Positions 1-8,200 of a stretch of 64,000 nucleotides of DNA are shown one piece after another. Each line of letters begins with the position of its first letter. Within the stretch, counting starts at the first letter, position 1. The DNA is from Planctomycetota bacterium (GTDB lineage Bacteria > Planctomycetota > UBA11346): positions 18,081 through 82,080 of the forward strand of contig BJHQ01000020.1 in assembly GCA_014193115.1 (NCBI GenBank), read 5' to 3'. Both the position numbers and the translations under genes were made by a program. The notes beneath the pieces were generated by a model. That model ran no database searches, was not told where the DNA came from, and saw only the letters and a list, made by a program, of their open reading frames with translations.

Positions 1-567
1 CGCCAACGATGGAGCGGACCAGGAGATCCACGTCGGTGGCTGGATTCGGGAACTCCCCTGCTGCCTGGGCGGCATGACTCTCACGAAGCCGTTGGGCATG
101 ATCCAAGGCTGTCGGAACCTTGGAAACCAGTTCCGCCATGCACCGATCAGCGGAGCGTTGATCCTTGGCATAGCTGGGAAGCGCGGCTGCCAACCGTCGG
201 ATGGCTTCTGCTGCGCTGAAGAGAGGCGCCTGCGAGTAGACGAGATGGAGCAGAAGCCAGACCTCGAAGCACGGGTTCGACCAAGCTAGGTGGATGCTAT
301 GTTGCCCGGCCTTCTGCCGAAGGGTGCGCGATCCTCGCGGCTATTCCGCGCTTTGGTCGTTTCGGCAATCGCCACATCGAGCATCTGAAGCGGGCTCTTG
401 GGGCAGTCCTTGACCACGATCACAACGTGACGGTGGGTCTGTCGAATGCGGTCGAAATACGCGGGTTCAGTCACCTTGCCTTGCGTCAGGACCAAGATGC
501 GGCGCCGGAGCGGACGGCGGTGGTCTTGCCGGCGGGTTCGCCGTGAAAAGTGGTCGTCGCGGCTCAT
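1..567 (-). pseudogene. rloB: RloB-like (AbiLii-type) protein, broken by frameshift and internal loss, truncated by window edge
   Basis: The N-terminal part (567 down to about 325) has the RloB-type start: a basic N-terminus, then 'ILVLTQGKVTEPAYFDRIR', then 'VVKDCPKSPLQMLDVA'. The frame then goes off-family and stops at 286-288. The typical C-terminal part ('SNPCFEVWLLLHLVYSQAP', then a helical region) resumes in another frame at about 280 and stays open to base 1. The segment normally lying between these halves, with its acidic 'DVD'-type motif, is missing, so there was both an internal deletion and a frameshift. The gene starts one base after the rloA stop, so the pair was an operon. RloB family proteins (PF13707; AbiLii) partner RloA-type ATPases in abortive-infection-like modules. 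The family call is by motif memory and is fairly confident. Loss of function is inferred. Confidence 0.8.
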
Positions 568-568
568 G

Positions 569-1870
569 TCAGCGCCCCAGGTGGGTCGGCAGGACGGGGA
601 TGCCGCCGTAACGACCAGCGAGATACCCTCGCAGAATCGAGTCCTTTTGCTTCGGCCTGTAGTCGGTCAGCGGGATCACTTGGGTCGCCCCGTCTGCGTC
701 CTTCTCCGTCAGATAGATCTGATCTCGGCGGAGGATCTCCTGATTGAGCTGGGAGACATCGTGGCTGGTCATGATCGCCTGGGCGCCGTGGCGGTTGACC
801 TCGGGATCATGCAGCATCCCCAGAATGCTGCGCACGAGCAGTGGATGCATGCTGGCGTCGATCTCGTCGATCGCGACGCAGGCTCCCGTCTCCAGCATGA
901 TCCGTAGCGAGCCAAGCAGCGTGAAGAGCCGTACGGTGCCGGCGGACTCGTCTGCCATGAGATCGAAGTCCTCATCGCCGCTGCCATCGGACCGGCGGTG
1001 GATGGTCTGGGTGGCGGTGACCCGACCAGCTAGCAGGTCCGTTTGCAGCTGCGAACGGATGTCTTCGGGGATCGCTTCGGGCAGCTTGATCTGATCGCTG
1101 GACAGCGTGATGACGCGGATGTCCTGGATGCCGAGGTCGGCAGCGGCCAGCATCCGCGTGATGAAAGCCTTGGCCTCGGGGTCGTTCTTCGCCAGTTGCG
1201 ATGTGAACGCCTGCATGCCAGCCAAGCTACCCGGCTGCTGCGCGGCGAGATCCCAATAGCCGAGCCGTCGCACGAACCACTGATAGACTGCTGATAACTG
1301 CGGGTGGTTGAACTGCGCCCCGACCGATAGGAACAATGCGTTATCCCGCGTCCGCTCCTGCAGGTCCTTCGCCGGCTTGAAGCTGCTCGTTGAGTGCCAG
1401 TCGTACCGTTCACCCGTCCACTTGCGGGTGAACCAGCGCTGTGGCTGGCCCTTGGGATAGGCCACAAGTTCTTCGTGATGGACTCTCTCCGCACTGATCT
1501 GGAGATAGTAGATGTAGCGGACGCCATCCTCAATGAATGCGACTTCGAAAGAGGAAGGCTTGGCGCGACTCTCGGCATCAAGGCGATAGGGGACGACTCC
1601 CGTCGGTGCGCCGGGCAACAACCTGGTTGCCGAGTTCTCAACAATGAAGCGCAGATAGGCGAGCGCTTTGAGGACGTTGCTCTTCCCCGACGCATTCGCG
1701 CCGTAGAGGACCGCGCTTGCCAGCAACCTGCAGGACTCGTCGCCCACGAGATTGCCTGGCAATGAGTGGTCCTTGGGCGCAGGCGTCATCGTCAGCGAAA
1801 CGCTCTCGCGGATGCTTCGGAAGTTCCGCACGACGAAATGGACAAGCATAGCGGTAACCTCGTCCTTCAT
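569..1870 (-). CDS. rloA: RloA-like AAA-family ATPase (AbiLi type)
   Basis: A 433-residue SMC/OLD-like ATPase of the AAA_15/AAA_21 type. The N-terminus has the 'VRNFRSI' strand. Walker A is 'YGANASGKSN' near residue 60, and a Walker B-like 'CVAIDEIDASMHP' lies near residue 340 with 'MTSHD' after it. The C-terminal tail 'DYRPKQKDSILRGYLAGRYGGIP' is typical of RloA/AbiLi proteins. Met8 (ATG at 1849) is an alternative start: it has an AGGACGAGG ribosome site about 8 nt upstream and gives the usual 'MLVHFVVRNF' beginning. The gene is followed after one base by the broken rloB, so the ATPase looks intact but its partner is not. The role as a phage-defence component is known for the family and inferred here. 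Confidence 0.85.
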   Translation of the reverse strand: MKDEVTAMLVHFVVRNFRSIRESVSLTMTPAPKDHSLPGNLVGDESCRLLASAVLYGANASGKSNVLKALAYLRFIVENSATRLLPGAPTGVVPYRLDAESRAKPSSFEVAFIEDGVRYIYYLQISAERVHHEELVAYPKGQPQRWFTRKWTGERYDWHSTSSFKPAKDLQERTRDNALFLSVGAQFNHPQLSAVYQWFVRRLGYWDLAAQQPGSLAGMQAFTSQLAKNDPEAKAFITRMLAAADLGIQDIRVITLSSDQIKLPEAIPEDIRSQLQTDLLAGRVTATQTIHRRSDGSGDEDFDLMADESAGTVRLFTLLGSLRIMLETGACVAIDEIDASMHPLLVRSILGMLHDPEVNRHGAQAIMTSHDVSQLNQEILRRDQIYLTEKDADGATQVIPLTDYRPKQKDSILRGYLAGRYGGIPVLPTHLGR

Positions 1871-1942
1871 ATCTTTGGGAGAAAATTTCTCTCTACAAGC
1901 CTCAAGGCCGCGAAAATGACTTAAATCGGACGTGGATCAATA

Positions 1943-2254
1943 TTGACCCTGTTGGAGGGTTCAAGAATCGACACAAACCCCCTGAGTTTCAGTTATGACA
2001 CGGACTTAGCGAAAAAAGACCAGGGTGGGGTGCTCATCCAAGTCGCGCCTGGACCGCAGGTTGATGAAGGGGCTTGGCTGAAACTCATCCGCGACCTGCC
2101 AGCCTCCAAAGTGGCCCGCCGACTGGGCATTACCGACCGTCAGGTGCGCCGGATCAGGACCGGCAAGGTCAGCCCGGCCCGGCTACGGGAGCACGCCAAG
2201 GTCGATGACCAGCCTCCACGGCAACGATTGCCGCCCGGGAAGAAGAAGCGGTAG
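1943..2254 (+). CDS. Small helix-turn-helix protein, hypothetical
   Basis: A 103-residue ORF with a TTG start. There is no ATG in frame, and the frame is closed upstream at 1922. Residues about 48-75 ('LPASKVARRLGITDRQVRRIRTGK') form a clear helix-turn-helix, and the C-terminus is basic ('PPGKKKR'). It lies between divergent rloA and the recombinase remnant, on the recombinase strand, so it may be a leftover regulator or DNA-binding subunit of the same element. The start is uncertain, and the ORF may itself be a fragment of a longer gene. No specific function can be assigned. Confidence 0.45.
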   Translation: MTLLEGSRIDTNPLSFSYDTDLAKKDQGGVLIQVAPGPQVDEGAWLKLIRDLPASKVARRLGITDRQVRRIRTGKVSPARLREHAKVDDQPPRQRLPPGKKKR

Positions 2255-2299
2255 GTCGTCGATTCCGACGTTGCTCCTCTGGTCACTCCGATCTAGTCC

Positions 2300-3336
2300 A
2301 TGGTGACCAAGGGCGCGATCCTCAACGAGATCGCCATCTATCTCACCGAGAAGGGCATTGCTCCGCCCCGGAAGATGGGCTGGCGTCCTGCCGCGGTCCA
2401 CTCGCTGCTGAGCCAAGAGCGGCTCGTCGGCTTGCTGGTCGATCGGGTGACCTTCGACGCCTGTCATCAGGCGCTGGAGGCCAGGAGCTGTCCGGCCCGG
2501 CCAGTCGGTGGCGTGCGGCTTGCCTGTCAGGGCCGCAGTGAGCGCGTCTGGCCGCTGGCCAATCTGGCTCGCTGTGCGTTCTGCGGCTCGACGCTCTTCG
2601 GGTACTCCTCAAAGGGCCGGCGTGGCGGGGTTCACCCCTACCTTCGCTGCACCAACAAGACGAAGAAGCTCTGCAAGGCACCGGACCTACCGGCGAAGGC
2701 ATGGGAGCATGCTGTATGCACCGCCTTGGAGATGGTGCTCGTCGATGACGGCCCCTATGCCCGTCGTCTCAACGCGCTCACGATTGAGTTGGAGCGGCGG
2801 CCAGGGAACCAGCAGGAAGAGCTGTCTGCCGTGGCCAAGGAGCGAGATGCCGTTCAGGGTCGCATCCAGCGGCTCATCGACTTGGCCGAGGCCGGCGATG
2901 CTCCGGTCGTGGGATCGCTGACCGGCTCAAGAGCCTGGAACAGGAGGCTGCGAAGCTCGAACTGAAGATGGCTGAGATCGAGGGCCTGAACTCAGCGTCG
3001 CGGATCGACGCCGACACGGTGGAGACCCTGCTGCATCAGTTGCAGGCCGGTGCCATTGGCTTGAAGGACCGGCCGGTCGAAGATCAGAAGACCGTCCTTC
3101 AGGGCCTGATGTCAGGGGTAACCATCGGCTTCCAGAAGCCCATCACCGTGTCCCTGTGGATGCCGGATCTGGTAGCCCTGGTAGGGTCCAAAGAGACCCC
3201 GGAAGCCAACGCCCCCACGCCCGCCGCAGGGGTTTCCTGCGGCGGACCTGGGTTTGTGTGGCGTTCTCAAATGGTGGAGGCGCCGGGAGTCGAACCCGGG
3301 TCCGGGAAAATTCGTACGATGCTTCTACGCGCGTAG
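2300..3336 (+). pseudogene. Large serine recombinase remnant (C-terminal half, frameshifted)
   Basis: The first frame (2300-2965) begins within a Recombinase-type domain ('ILNEIAIYLTEKGIAPPRKMG', then 'LLSQERLVGLLV'). It continues into a zinc ribbon ('CAFCGSTLFGYSS' then 'YLRCTNKTKKLC') and a coiled coil. The coiled coil continues in a second frame from about 2915 ('DRLKSLEQEAAKLELKMAEIE'), so there is one frameshift. The N-terminal resolvase catalytic domain is absent upstream. The second frame reads through the 3' end of the tmRNA gene before stopping at 3336, so its last 20 or so residues are probably not original coding sequence. Large serine recombinases have this domain order (family knowledge). 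The position suggests a decayed integrative element inserted at ssrA. Confidence 0.8.
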
Positions 3337-3635
3337 GCGGTCGTTTGATCTCATCCGTGATGGCGGCGGCCGCCAACCTTCACCACAGACCAGCCCGGTG
3401 GGTCTCGCCAGGGGTAGTCGGACAGCTCCCCAAGCCAGCCAATGCGTTGAGAGGTGCATCGGGGCATTGGCGGCCCTTTGCACCGCCTCACCTACTGATG
3501 GTTAAATCAGGCTGCGAGGGCGTACTCGACGTGATCGTCGGCACTTGTGTTTTTTGCGGATTTTTTACGTGGCCTCCCGCACCACGGCGCGCGGCTGGTC
3601 GCCGGTGTTCACCCGTCGAAAGCCTATTCGCCCCC
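3272..3635 (-). ncRNA. ssrA: tmRNA (trans-translation RNA)
   Basis: The 5' end GGGGGCGAATAGGCTTTCGA (from 3635 downward) pairs with the 3' acceptor strand CGCCTCC. This is followed by discriminator A and encoded CCA (3272-3274). The tRNA-like T arm with TTCGACT lies next to it. The tag frame runs from 3557 to 3507 and reads AKNTSADDHVEYALAA then TGA, with the usual alanine resume codon and ALAA ending. Length is about 364 nt, normal for one-piece tmRNA. It rescues stalled ribosomes and tags proteins for proteolysis. The serine recombinase remnant abuts its 3' end, a common attachment site for integrative elements. Confidence 0.97.
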
Positions 3636-3921
3636 CGATTGTCAAGAATGGATACGATAGCGGGCAGGGGGGATTTGAGAAGCGCTCGGAAGTGGACGCG
3701 GAGGGACGCTGCTGGTTTGCGCTGCTTCGGCGTTCTAGACAAGGCCTGGCTGCCTGCCGGTTGCGATCGGCCAGACGCTGCCAGGTGATGGATTTCCCCG
3801 GCAATCCGCCTTCCATCGTGGTTGCTTCGCCGGATGCCGAGTGTCCACCCTGGCCGGCGGCATCAGTCGCTTGCACCGATGCTGATTGCGAAGCATCGTC
3901 TGTTGCCCTCGGAATCTCCCT

Positions 3922-5541
3922 ATGCGCCTCCATCTCCTCCCCGTCCTCGCAGTGAGCGCCCTCGCCGCCGGCGACGCCATTCCCGCGCCGCAGACCCTGC
4001 CGGATCCCAACCTTTTTCTGGTGGCGGTGGTGCCTGACCTGAAGGCGACCTTCGGGCGGGTCGAGCAGGCTGTGCAGGCGATCCAGCCTGGCGTACTGCC
4101 GCCTGGTCTGATGGCGATGCAGGCAGGAGGTACCTTTGGCGATCCGGGACTGAACAAGCTGGCGCCAAGACCAGTGGTGATCGCGGTCGGTCCAGGTGCG
4201 CCGCTGCCGACCATCGTCGGGATAGTGCCAAGCACCGATACCAAGGCGTATGTCGCGGCCGCTACGGGCCTGGGCCTGATGGCTGAAGCCGTCGGTGATC
4301 TGGTGCTGGTCGGGCAATTGCCCACGGCTATCGATCTCGGCAAGGCCTTGGCCAAGGATTACGCTGCGCTGACCGGGCCGGCGGTGGCAGCCAAAGCCGA
4401 TATCCGGCTGATCATCGCACCGAGCAAGGTGGTGAGCACCTATGGTCCGATGCTCCAGGGCTTCATCCAGATGGCCGCTGCGCAAACGGCTGGCGATCCC
4501 AAGGCCGCCCAGGGCATGGCGATGGCCCAGATGGTCTGGCCGGTCCTCACCGGTGTGGCCAAGGATTTCGCTGCGAAGCAAATCGATCTGTTCCTGAAAG
4601 GCGATGTCCTGCAGATCGAGAGCAGCGCAGCCGCAGCGCCTGGATCGATCCTGGCCTCGATGCTGGTCGCACCGCCGGCCGGATTGACCCGGCCCCCGAT
4701 CCCGGGCAACGGCTGCATCGCCATGGGCTTCAACTTCAACGCCTCGGCCGTGGTCGGCGGCATCGCCGAATATGCCGTGAAATTCAAAGCCGATCCCCAG
4801 GCAGGTCCGTTGTTCAGCGACGAAGTGATCGCCCTGATCCGCTCCGCTGCCGGCGTCTATTCGGGGACCGGGAGTGGCGCAGTTGGCGGCACCGACAGCC
4901 TGGAAACAAGCAATATCCTCGGCATCACCGATGCGGCAAAGGCCAGAGCTCTGGCCAAGCAAGGGCTTGCGTTGCTCGGCGCTGGGAAAGTAGGGGAGAT
5001 GTACAGGGACCTGGGAATTTCGGTGGTCTTGAAGGAAAACGTCAGGTCCACCGGCGGTCAGCAGATTGATCGCACGGAGGTGACCATCGATGAAGCCAAG
5101 GCCCAGCCCGGGGCGAAGGAAATGATCCAGAACATCGAATTCGCGTTCACCAAAACCCAGGGACTGAGCAGCAATGTACCTGCCAATGTCGATGCACTCG
5201 TTGCCGGCAAGGTCCTTGGTAAGCCGCTCGCAGCCCAGGCGGCGTTCCCTGGATTCGACGGCTTTGTAGATTGCGACCTGATCAGTTACCTCCGCCTGAC
5301 CATGTCGATCCAAGCCAAAGCCCAACCGATGATCAAGCCGCTGGCCGATGCCCTGGCCGCAGCCCAGCCGGCGCCGCCCATCTTGTTTGCTTTCAAACTG
5401 GCAGACGGAAAGATCCAGGCGAAAGCCCAACTTCCGTTAAAAGCGATCGGAAACATCGGCCTGGCGTTTGCCGCTGGAAACCCGGGCGGACGCCCAGGTG
5501 GCGCCCGTCCCCGACCAGTCGCAGATCAGAACGCGTATTGA
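3922..5541 (+). CDS. Secreted protein of unknown function
   Basis: About 539 residues from the ATG at 3922 ('MRLHLLPVLAVSALAAG'), which gives a clean signal peptide. An upstream in-frame ATG at 3886 would put residues in front of it and is less likely. The mature part is rich in Ala, Gly, Pro and Ile with long alternating hydrophobic stretches and no cysteine-rich or catalytic motif that I recognise. Its layout resembles large periplasmic or surface proteins of planctomycetes, where two similar alpha/beta halves are common, but I cannot assign a family. The C-terminus is Gly/Arg/Pro-rich ('GRPGGARPRP'). It stands alone between the tmRNA and the minus-strand nucleotidyltransferase. Confidence 0.75.
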   Translation: MRLHLLPVLAVSALAAGDAIPAPQTLPDPNLFLVAVVPDLKATFGRVEQAVQAIQPGVLPPGLMAMQAGGTFGDPGLNKLAPRPVVIAVGPGAPLPTIVGIVPSTDTKAYVAAATGLGLMAEAVGDLVLVGQLPTAIDLGKALAKDYAALTGPAVAAKADIRLIIAPSKVVSTYGPMLQGFIQMAAAQTAGDPKAAQGMAMAQMVWPVLTGVAKDFAAKQIDLFLKGDVLQIESSAAAAPGSILASMLVAPPAGLTRPPIPGNGCIAMGFNFNASAVVGGIAEYAVKFKADPQAGPLFSDEVIALIRSAAGVYSGTGSGAVGGTDSLETSNILGITDAAKARALAKQGLALLGAGKVGEMYRDLGISVVLKENVRSTGGQQIDRTEVTIDEAKAQPGAKEMIQNIEFAFTKTQGLSSNVPANVDALVAGKVLGKPLAAQAAFPGFDGFVDCDLISYLRLTMSIQAKAQPMIKPLADALAAAQPAPPILFAFKLADGKIQAKAQLPLKAIGNIGLAFAAGNPGGRPGGARPRPVADQNAY

Positions 5542-5549
5542 GCGCTCAG

Positions 5550-5598
5550 CCCCTCCCTTGATTCCCTTGGTCGGCATTCGACCAGGATTGGGAGGGGG
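5550..5598. terminator. Imperfect inverted repeat after the secreted-protein gene
   Basis: CCCCTCCC (5550-5557) pairs with GGGAGGGG (5590-5597), and inside it TGGTC (5568-5572) pairs with GACCA (5580-5584). There is no U-tract on either side, so it is a terminator-like hairpin at best. It sits 9 nt after the stop at 5541 and between convergent genes. Confidence 0.35.
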
Positions 5599-5654
5599 TC
5601 TGATCGGCCAGGGATGGACTGCCGATCAGCGATTTCTTGCTTCTGGAGCCATCC

Positions 5655-5694
5655 ATCCTTTCGGGACCTGCTCGATCCTTTCGGGACCTGCTCG
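5655..5694. repeat. Perfect 20-bp tandem duplication
   Basis: Two identical 20-bp units (5655-5674 and 5675-5694) lie just downstream of the stop of the minus-strand nucleotidyltransferase. A third unit is not present. Nothing else is seen in the 5599-5718 gap. Confidence 0.85.
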
Positions 5695-5718
5695 GTCCAC
5701 GAATCTCGGATGGGACGC

Positions 5719-6822
5719 TCACGCATGTACGCCTCCGATCGACGGCGGCGCTTGGAATTCCGGTAGTGCTCCTGGATCACAGGTCTCCAGACCACGCGCT
5801 GCGGCCACCAGCGCGGCCGCCGCACGTGCTCGCCCGATCATGTCATCCCAACCGTGGGGAGAGGCCAATGCCTCTTCGCGCGTTGCCTTGTCCGGCAGGT
5901 GCACTTGCATGTCATGCACCACCTTTCCGAGCAATTCGGGCGGATGTCCAGTACTGAGAACGGACTGGGCTGCTCCGAGACCGAGCAGTCGCGTGCGTAG
6001 CTTGGCGTAGGCGAAGCGCGCCTCCTGCAGGTGAAGGGCCTCGTCGATGCCGATCGCCGGAAAATGCTTCCGCACCCAGTCGCGAGCCTCGGCCGGGGTG
6101 CGGCGGGGCGCTGGTGGAGAGAGCCGTTCAGAAAAATGCTCACTCAACCAGGATTGGAAATCGCCGACCTTGCGGCGCTGCTTGTCTCGGCTGCGGTTTT
6201 CGTGGTTGGTGGCCTCGGGCATGAACATCCAAGGCCCGGCCAGCGGACTCGACAAGACGAAGCGCCAGAGCGTGTCATAGGTATCGAACCAGGGCAGCTC
6301 GGCTGGGTAGCCGAGGGCCGTGAGCACCGTGGAGGGATCCGCGGTCAGGTGAACATCGGCGGCCCACGGGACATCGCGCTCGGCGCGGTAGCGCAGGCCA
6401 TCCATGCCGAAGACGAGTCCCTGCCAGGCTGCGACGCGGCCGATCAGCATCCCAAAATCTCCGCCGGCGTAGAAGAAGCGGGTGGCCGGCGCCTCGGCTG
6501 TGGCGCAGCAGATGAAGTCAACCTGGACGATGCGCCCGCGGTCCCACGGCACCGGGACGGGCACGGAAAGGACTTTGTCGTTGCGGCTGATGGCGGCGAC
6601 ATGGGCGCCGATCATGCCTGCGAAGCGCTCCACCGTCGGGGCGTTGGATTCGCAGATCAGATCGATGTCGCCATGGTCCTGCTTCTCTGCGACCCATGGC
6701 ACGAGGTAGAGCGGCCGAGCATCGACCAGCTGCCAGTTGCGGTGCAGGTGATGGACCAGAGCGACGACCTCGGCCGAGGTCAGTCGGATCGGATGCAGGT
6801 GCTTCAACGCATTTCCGCCCAT
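5719..6822 (-). CDS. Pol-beta superfamily nucleotidyltransferase-like protein
   Basis: A 367-residue protein. The segment 'EKQDHGDIDLICE' (about residues 46-58) carries the D-x-D pair of Pol-beta-type nucleotidyltransferases. The later strand 'RIVQVDFICC' (about residue 100) supplies a fitting third Asp. The classical G-S before the first Asp pair is not obvious, so the family call rests on these acidic motifs. The rest is helical, with a basic middle ('NHENRSRDKQRRKVG'). A GGAG ribosome site lies about 10 nt before the ATG. The gene lies on the same strand as the tRNA array and 263 nt beyond its last tRNA, so it may be read from it. CCA addition, tRNA modification or antitoxin/toxin-type nucleotidyl transfer are all possible; the sequence does not decide. 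Confidence 0.6.
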   Translation of the reverse strand: MGGNALKHLHPIRLTSAEVVALVHHLHRNWQLVDARPLYLVPWVAEKQDHGDIDLICESNAPTVERFAGMIGAHVAAISRNDKVLSVPVPVPWDRGRIVQVDFICCATAEAPATRFFYAGGDFGMLIGRVAAWQGLVFGMDGLRYRAERDVPWAADVHLTADPSTVLTALGYPAELPWFDTYDTLWRFVLSSPLAGPWMFMPEATNHENRSRDKQRRKVGDFQSWLSEHFSERLSPPAPRRTPAEARDWVRKHFPAIGIDEALHLQEARFAYAKLRTRLLGLGAAQSVLSTGHPPELLGKVVHDMQVHLPDKATREEALASPHGWDDMIGRARAAAALVAAARGLETCDPGALPEFQAPPSIGGVHA

Positions 6823-7084
6823 GGGTCACACTCCGTGATGGTTTTGTGGTCAACCGCCAGACCGAATGAGTCAGCGGCATCAAGGCCAGAGCACCCCAAC
6901 GACCCGTGGCGGGTCTGGGAGGCGAACGGCTGCGTCGCCGCCGAATGGGACAGAATATAGGTCTCGGACCGCTGTCGCCAGGTGCGCAGGTCCCGGCCGA
7001 CATTCGAGTCTGGTCGCGCCGTCCGCGTCGCCCAAACCGGAGAGCTGCGCGTGGAGGTCATCTCCTGCATGGACAACGACGATG
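6823..7084. other. Spacer between nucleotidyltransferase gene and first tRNA
   Basis: There is no credible gene here. Reading the minus strand, a short GACCCG/CGGGTC hairpin lies near 6900 without a U-tract, so readthrough from the tRNA array into the nucleotidyltransferase gene is not obviously blocked. A TTGACC motif about 30 nt before the start codon could be part of a separate promoter. Confidence 0.4.
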
Positions 7085-7158
7085 TGGCCTCGAGGGATGG
7101 ATTCGAACCATCGTCGCCGGTTCCGTAGACCGGCATCCTTCCGCTAGACGACCTCGAG
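7085..7158 (-). tRNA. tRNA-Arg (anticodon ACG)
   Basis: A full cloverleaf: acceptor CTCGAGG/CCTCGAG, T8, a D arm with GG, anticodon stem CCGGT/ACCGG with loop CTACGGA (U33, anticodon ACG, G37), and T arm GATGG-TTCGAAT-CCATC. G73 and CCA are encoded. It is the last tRNA of the minus-strand array. G37 instead of A37 is unusual for ACG but the fold is otherwise canonical. Confidence 0.85.
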
Positions 7159-7247
7159 AACTGGACCGGGCAGAGAAGATCGGACCGCTTTCCCGCGCCG
7201 GCAGGCGCAGGCGGCGCTGGATCGTCGCCATGGGATGTGCGTGGAAG

Positions 7248-7319
7248 CACGGACGACAGGAATCGAACCTGTCTGTACTGGTTTTGGAAACCAGCGCCTG
7301 CCCAGCCGGCCCCATCCGT
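7248..7319 (-). tRNA. tRNA-Trp-like (anticodon CCA), no encoded 3' CCA
   Basis: Acceptor ACGGATG pairs with CGTCCGT. The anticodon arm CTGGT-TTCCAAA-ACCAG gives anticodon CCA. The T arm is ACAGG-TTCGATT-CCTGT, and G73 is as expected for Trp. Departures from the consensus are G at position 8 and G at position 14, so the U8-A14 tertiary pair is lost, and a 3-bp D stem. The 3' trailer is CTT rather than CCA, so CCA must be added. It is either a divergent functional tRNA or a decaying one. Confidence 0.65.
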
Positions 7320-7724
7320 AGGAAAACGACCTGCTCCGGCATCACCCCCATGGGGTCCATGCCCTCCTCGGGTCATGGTGCCGGCTGCTGGCAATTACCG
7401 TCGCAGGTCGAGACGGTGCAGATGGTGGAGAGCGCAGTTTTGCGCAAAAAACGAGGAAAAATGAGGTCTGGTACACCAGGATGGGGAGCCCAGCCGGATG
7501 TGCACGATACGACACCCGCCGTTCGGAGGCGACGCAGCTACCGCAATGATGGCGCGGATCTCCATGGTGAATCGCTCAGCGTTTTCCGGGATCGCTGTTG
7601 TCGTCTCACAGTCCAACGCTTCGCAATGTGCTTGCCCTCCTGGCGGTCCGGCCCCACGCCACGCCGACCGCCTCTGGCGCCCACCTGCGCCCCTTGCCCG
7701 ACGGCATGCCTGGATGCCTCTCTT
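7320..7724. other. Array spacer without recognisable gene
   Basis: A 405-bp gap between the Trp-like and Cys-like tRNAs. On the minus strand a weak CTGG/CCAG hairpin (7468-7479) is followed by TTTTT (7461-7457) and another T-rich stretch near 7450. This could be a poor terminator after the upstream tRNA block. No TTGACA-type promoter like those at 8637-8664 and 9278-9305 is seen. ORFs here have no support. Confidence 0.4.
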
Positions 7725-7804
7725 TGGACACGCACGGTGGAGTCGAACCACCTGGCTCTGCGTTTGCTGCGCAGTGCTCGCCCGGCGAGCTGACCGCATG
7801 CGTG
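7725..7804 (-). tRNA. tRNA-Cys-like (anticodon GCA), divergent
   Basis: Acceptor CACGCAT pairs with GTGCGTG, U73 is the Cys-type discriminator, CCA is encoded, and the T arm GGTGG-TTCGACT-CCACC is perfect. The anticodon stem CTGCG/CGCAG encloses loop CAGCAAA: the anticodon reads GCA but position 33 is A, not the near-universal U. Seven nucleotides (GCGGTCA) separate the acceptor from a GCTC/GAGC D stem. Alternatively a mismatched GGTC/GAGC stem with a 12-nt loop restores the spacing, with G at position 8. The aberrations put its function in doubt. Confidence 0.55.
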
Positions 7805-7821
7805 AGGTGACCAGTCAAAAA

Positions 7822-7896
7822 TCGCGGCGGCCGGAGTCGAACCGGCATCGGACGGCTTATGAAGCCGCGCTGGGAACCATTCCAGTCCACGCCGCA
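7822..7896 (-). tRNA. tRNA-Met-like (anticodon CAT), divergent, no encoded CCA
   Basis: Acceptor TGCGGCG pairs with CGCCGCG (a U1-G72 wobble, then six pairs). The T arm GCCGG-TTCGACT-CCGGC is perfect. The anticodon stem GCGGC/GCCGT encloses TTCATAA, anticodon CAT. The D stem CTGG/CCAG with loop AATGGTTC is good, but four nucleotides (TGGA) instead of two join it to the acceptor. A73 is followed by TTTTT, so there is no encoded CCA. Initiator, elongator or lysidine-Ile identity cannot be told. Confidence 0.6.
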
Positions 7897-8200
7897 GTGC
7901 TGGTTGAATCACAACGAATTGAACACGATCGCTGTTCATGCAGCTCACCTGCCGCGAGGAACCTCCTGAAGGCTGTCGGGGCGAAGGCCCGCAGCTGAGG
8001 GTGATGGAGGGCGTGACGCTACCTGAACCAACCACCATTTGCGAATTCTCTAGGAAAAAACGACCATGGGTCGCTCCTGGGGAAGTGATGGCCTGCAAAA
8101 AATAAAATTGCCGGTCGGTGTCCCCGACGGCCCGGAGTGCCAGTCCTTGCGGACTCCCGGGCTTGAGGCTTCAGGACGCGGTGCGTCCCTGCGGCAACGA
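7897..8200. other. Array spacer without recognisable gene
   Basis: A 304-bp gap between the Met-like tRNA and the tRNA at 8201. A GC-rich imperfect palindrome lies near 8125-8165. No tRNA fold, promoter with -35/-10 spacing, or coding signature was found. Confidence 0.4.

Noticed and set aside
3565..5430. 621-codon minus-strand ORF antisense to the secreted-protein gene
   Set aside because: A shadow of GC-rich codons; it has no family motif, and the plus-strand frame has a signal peptide.
7598..7998. Several ORFs over the tRNA array
   Set aside because: They run through tRNA cloverleaves and terminators and show no domain.
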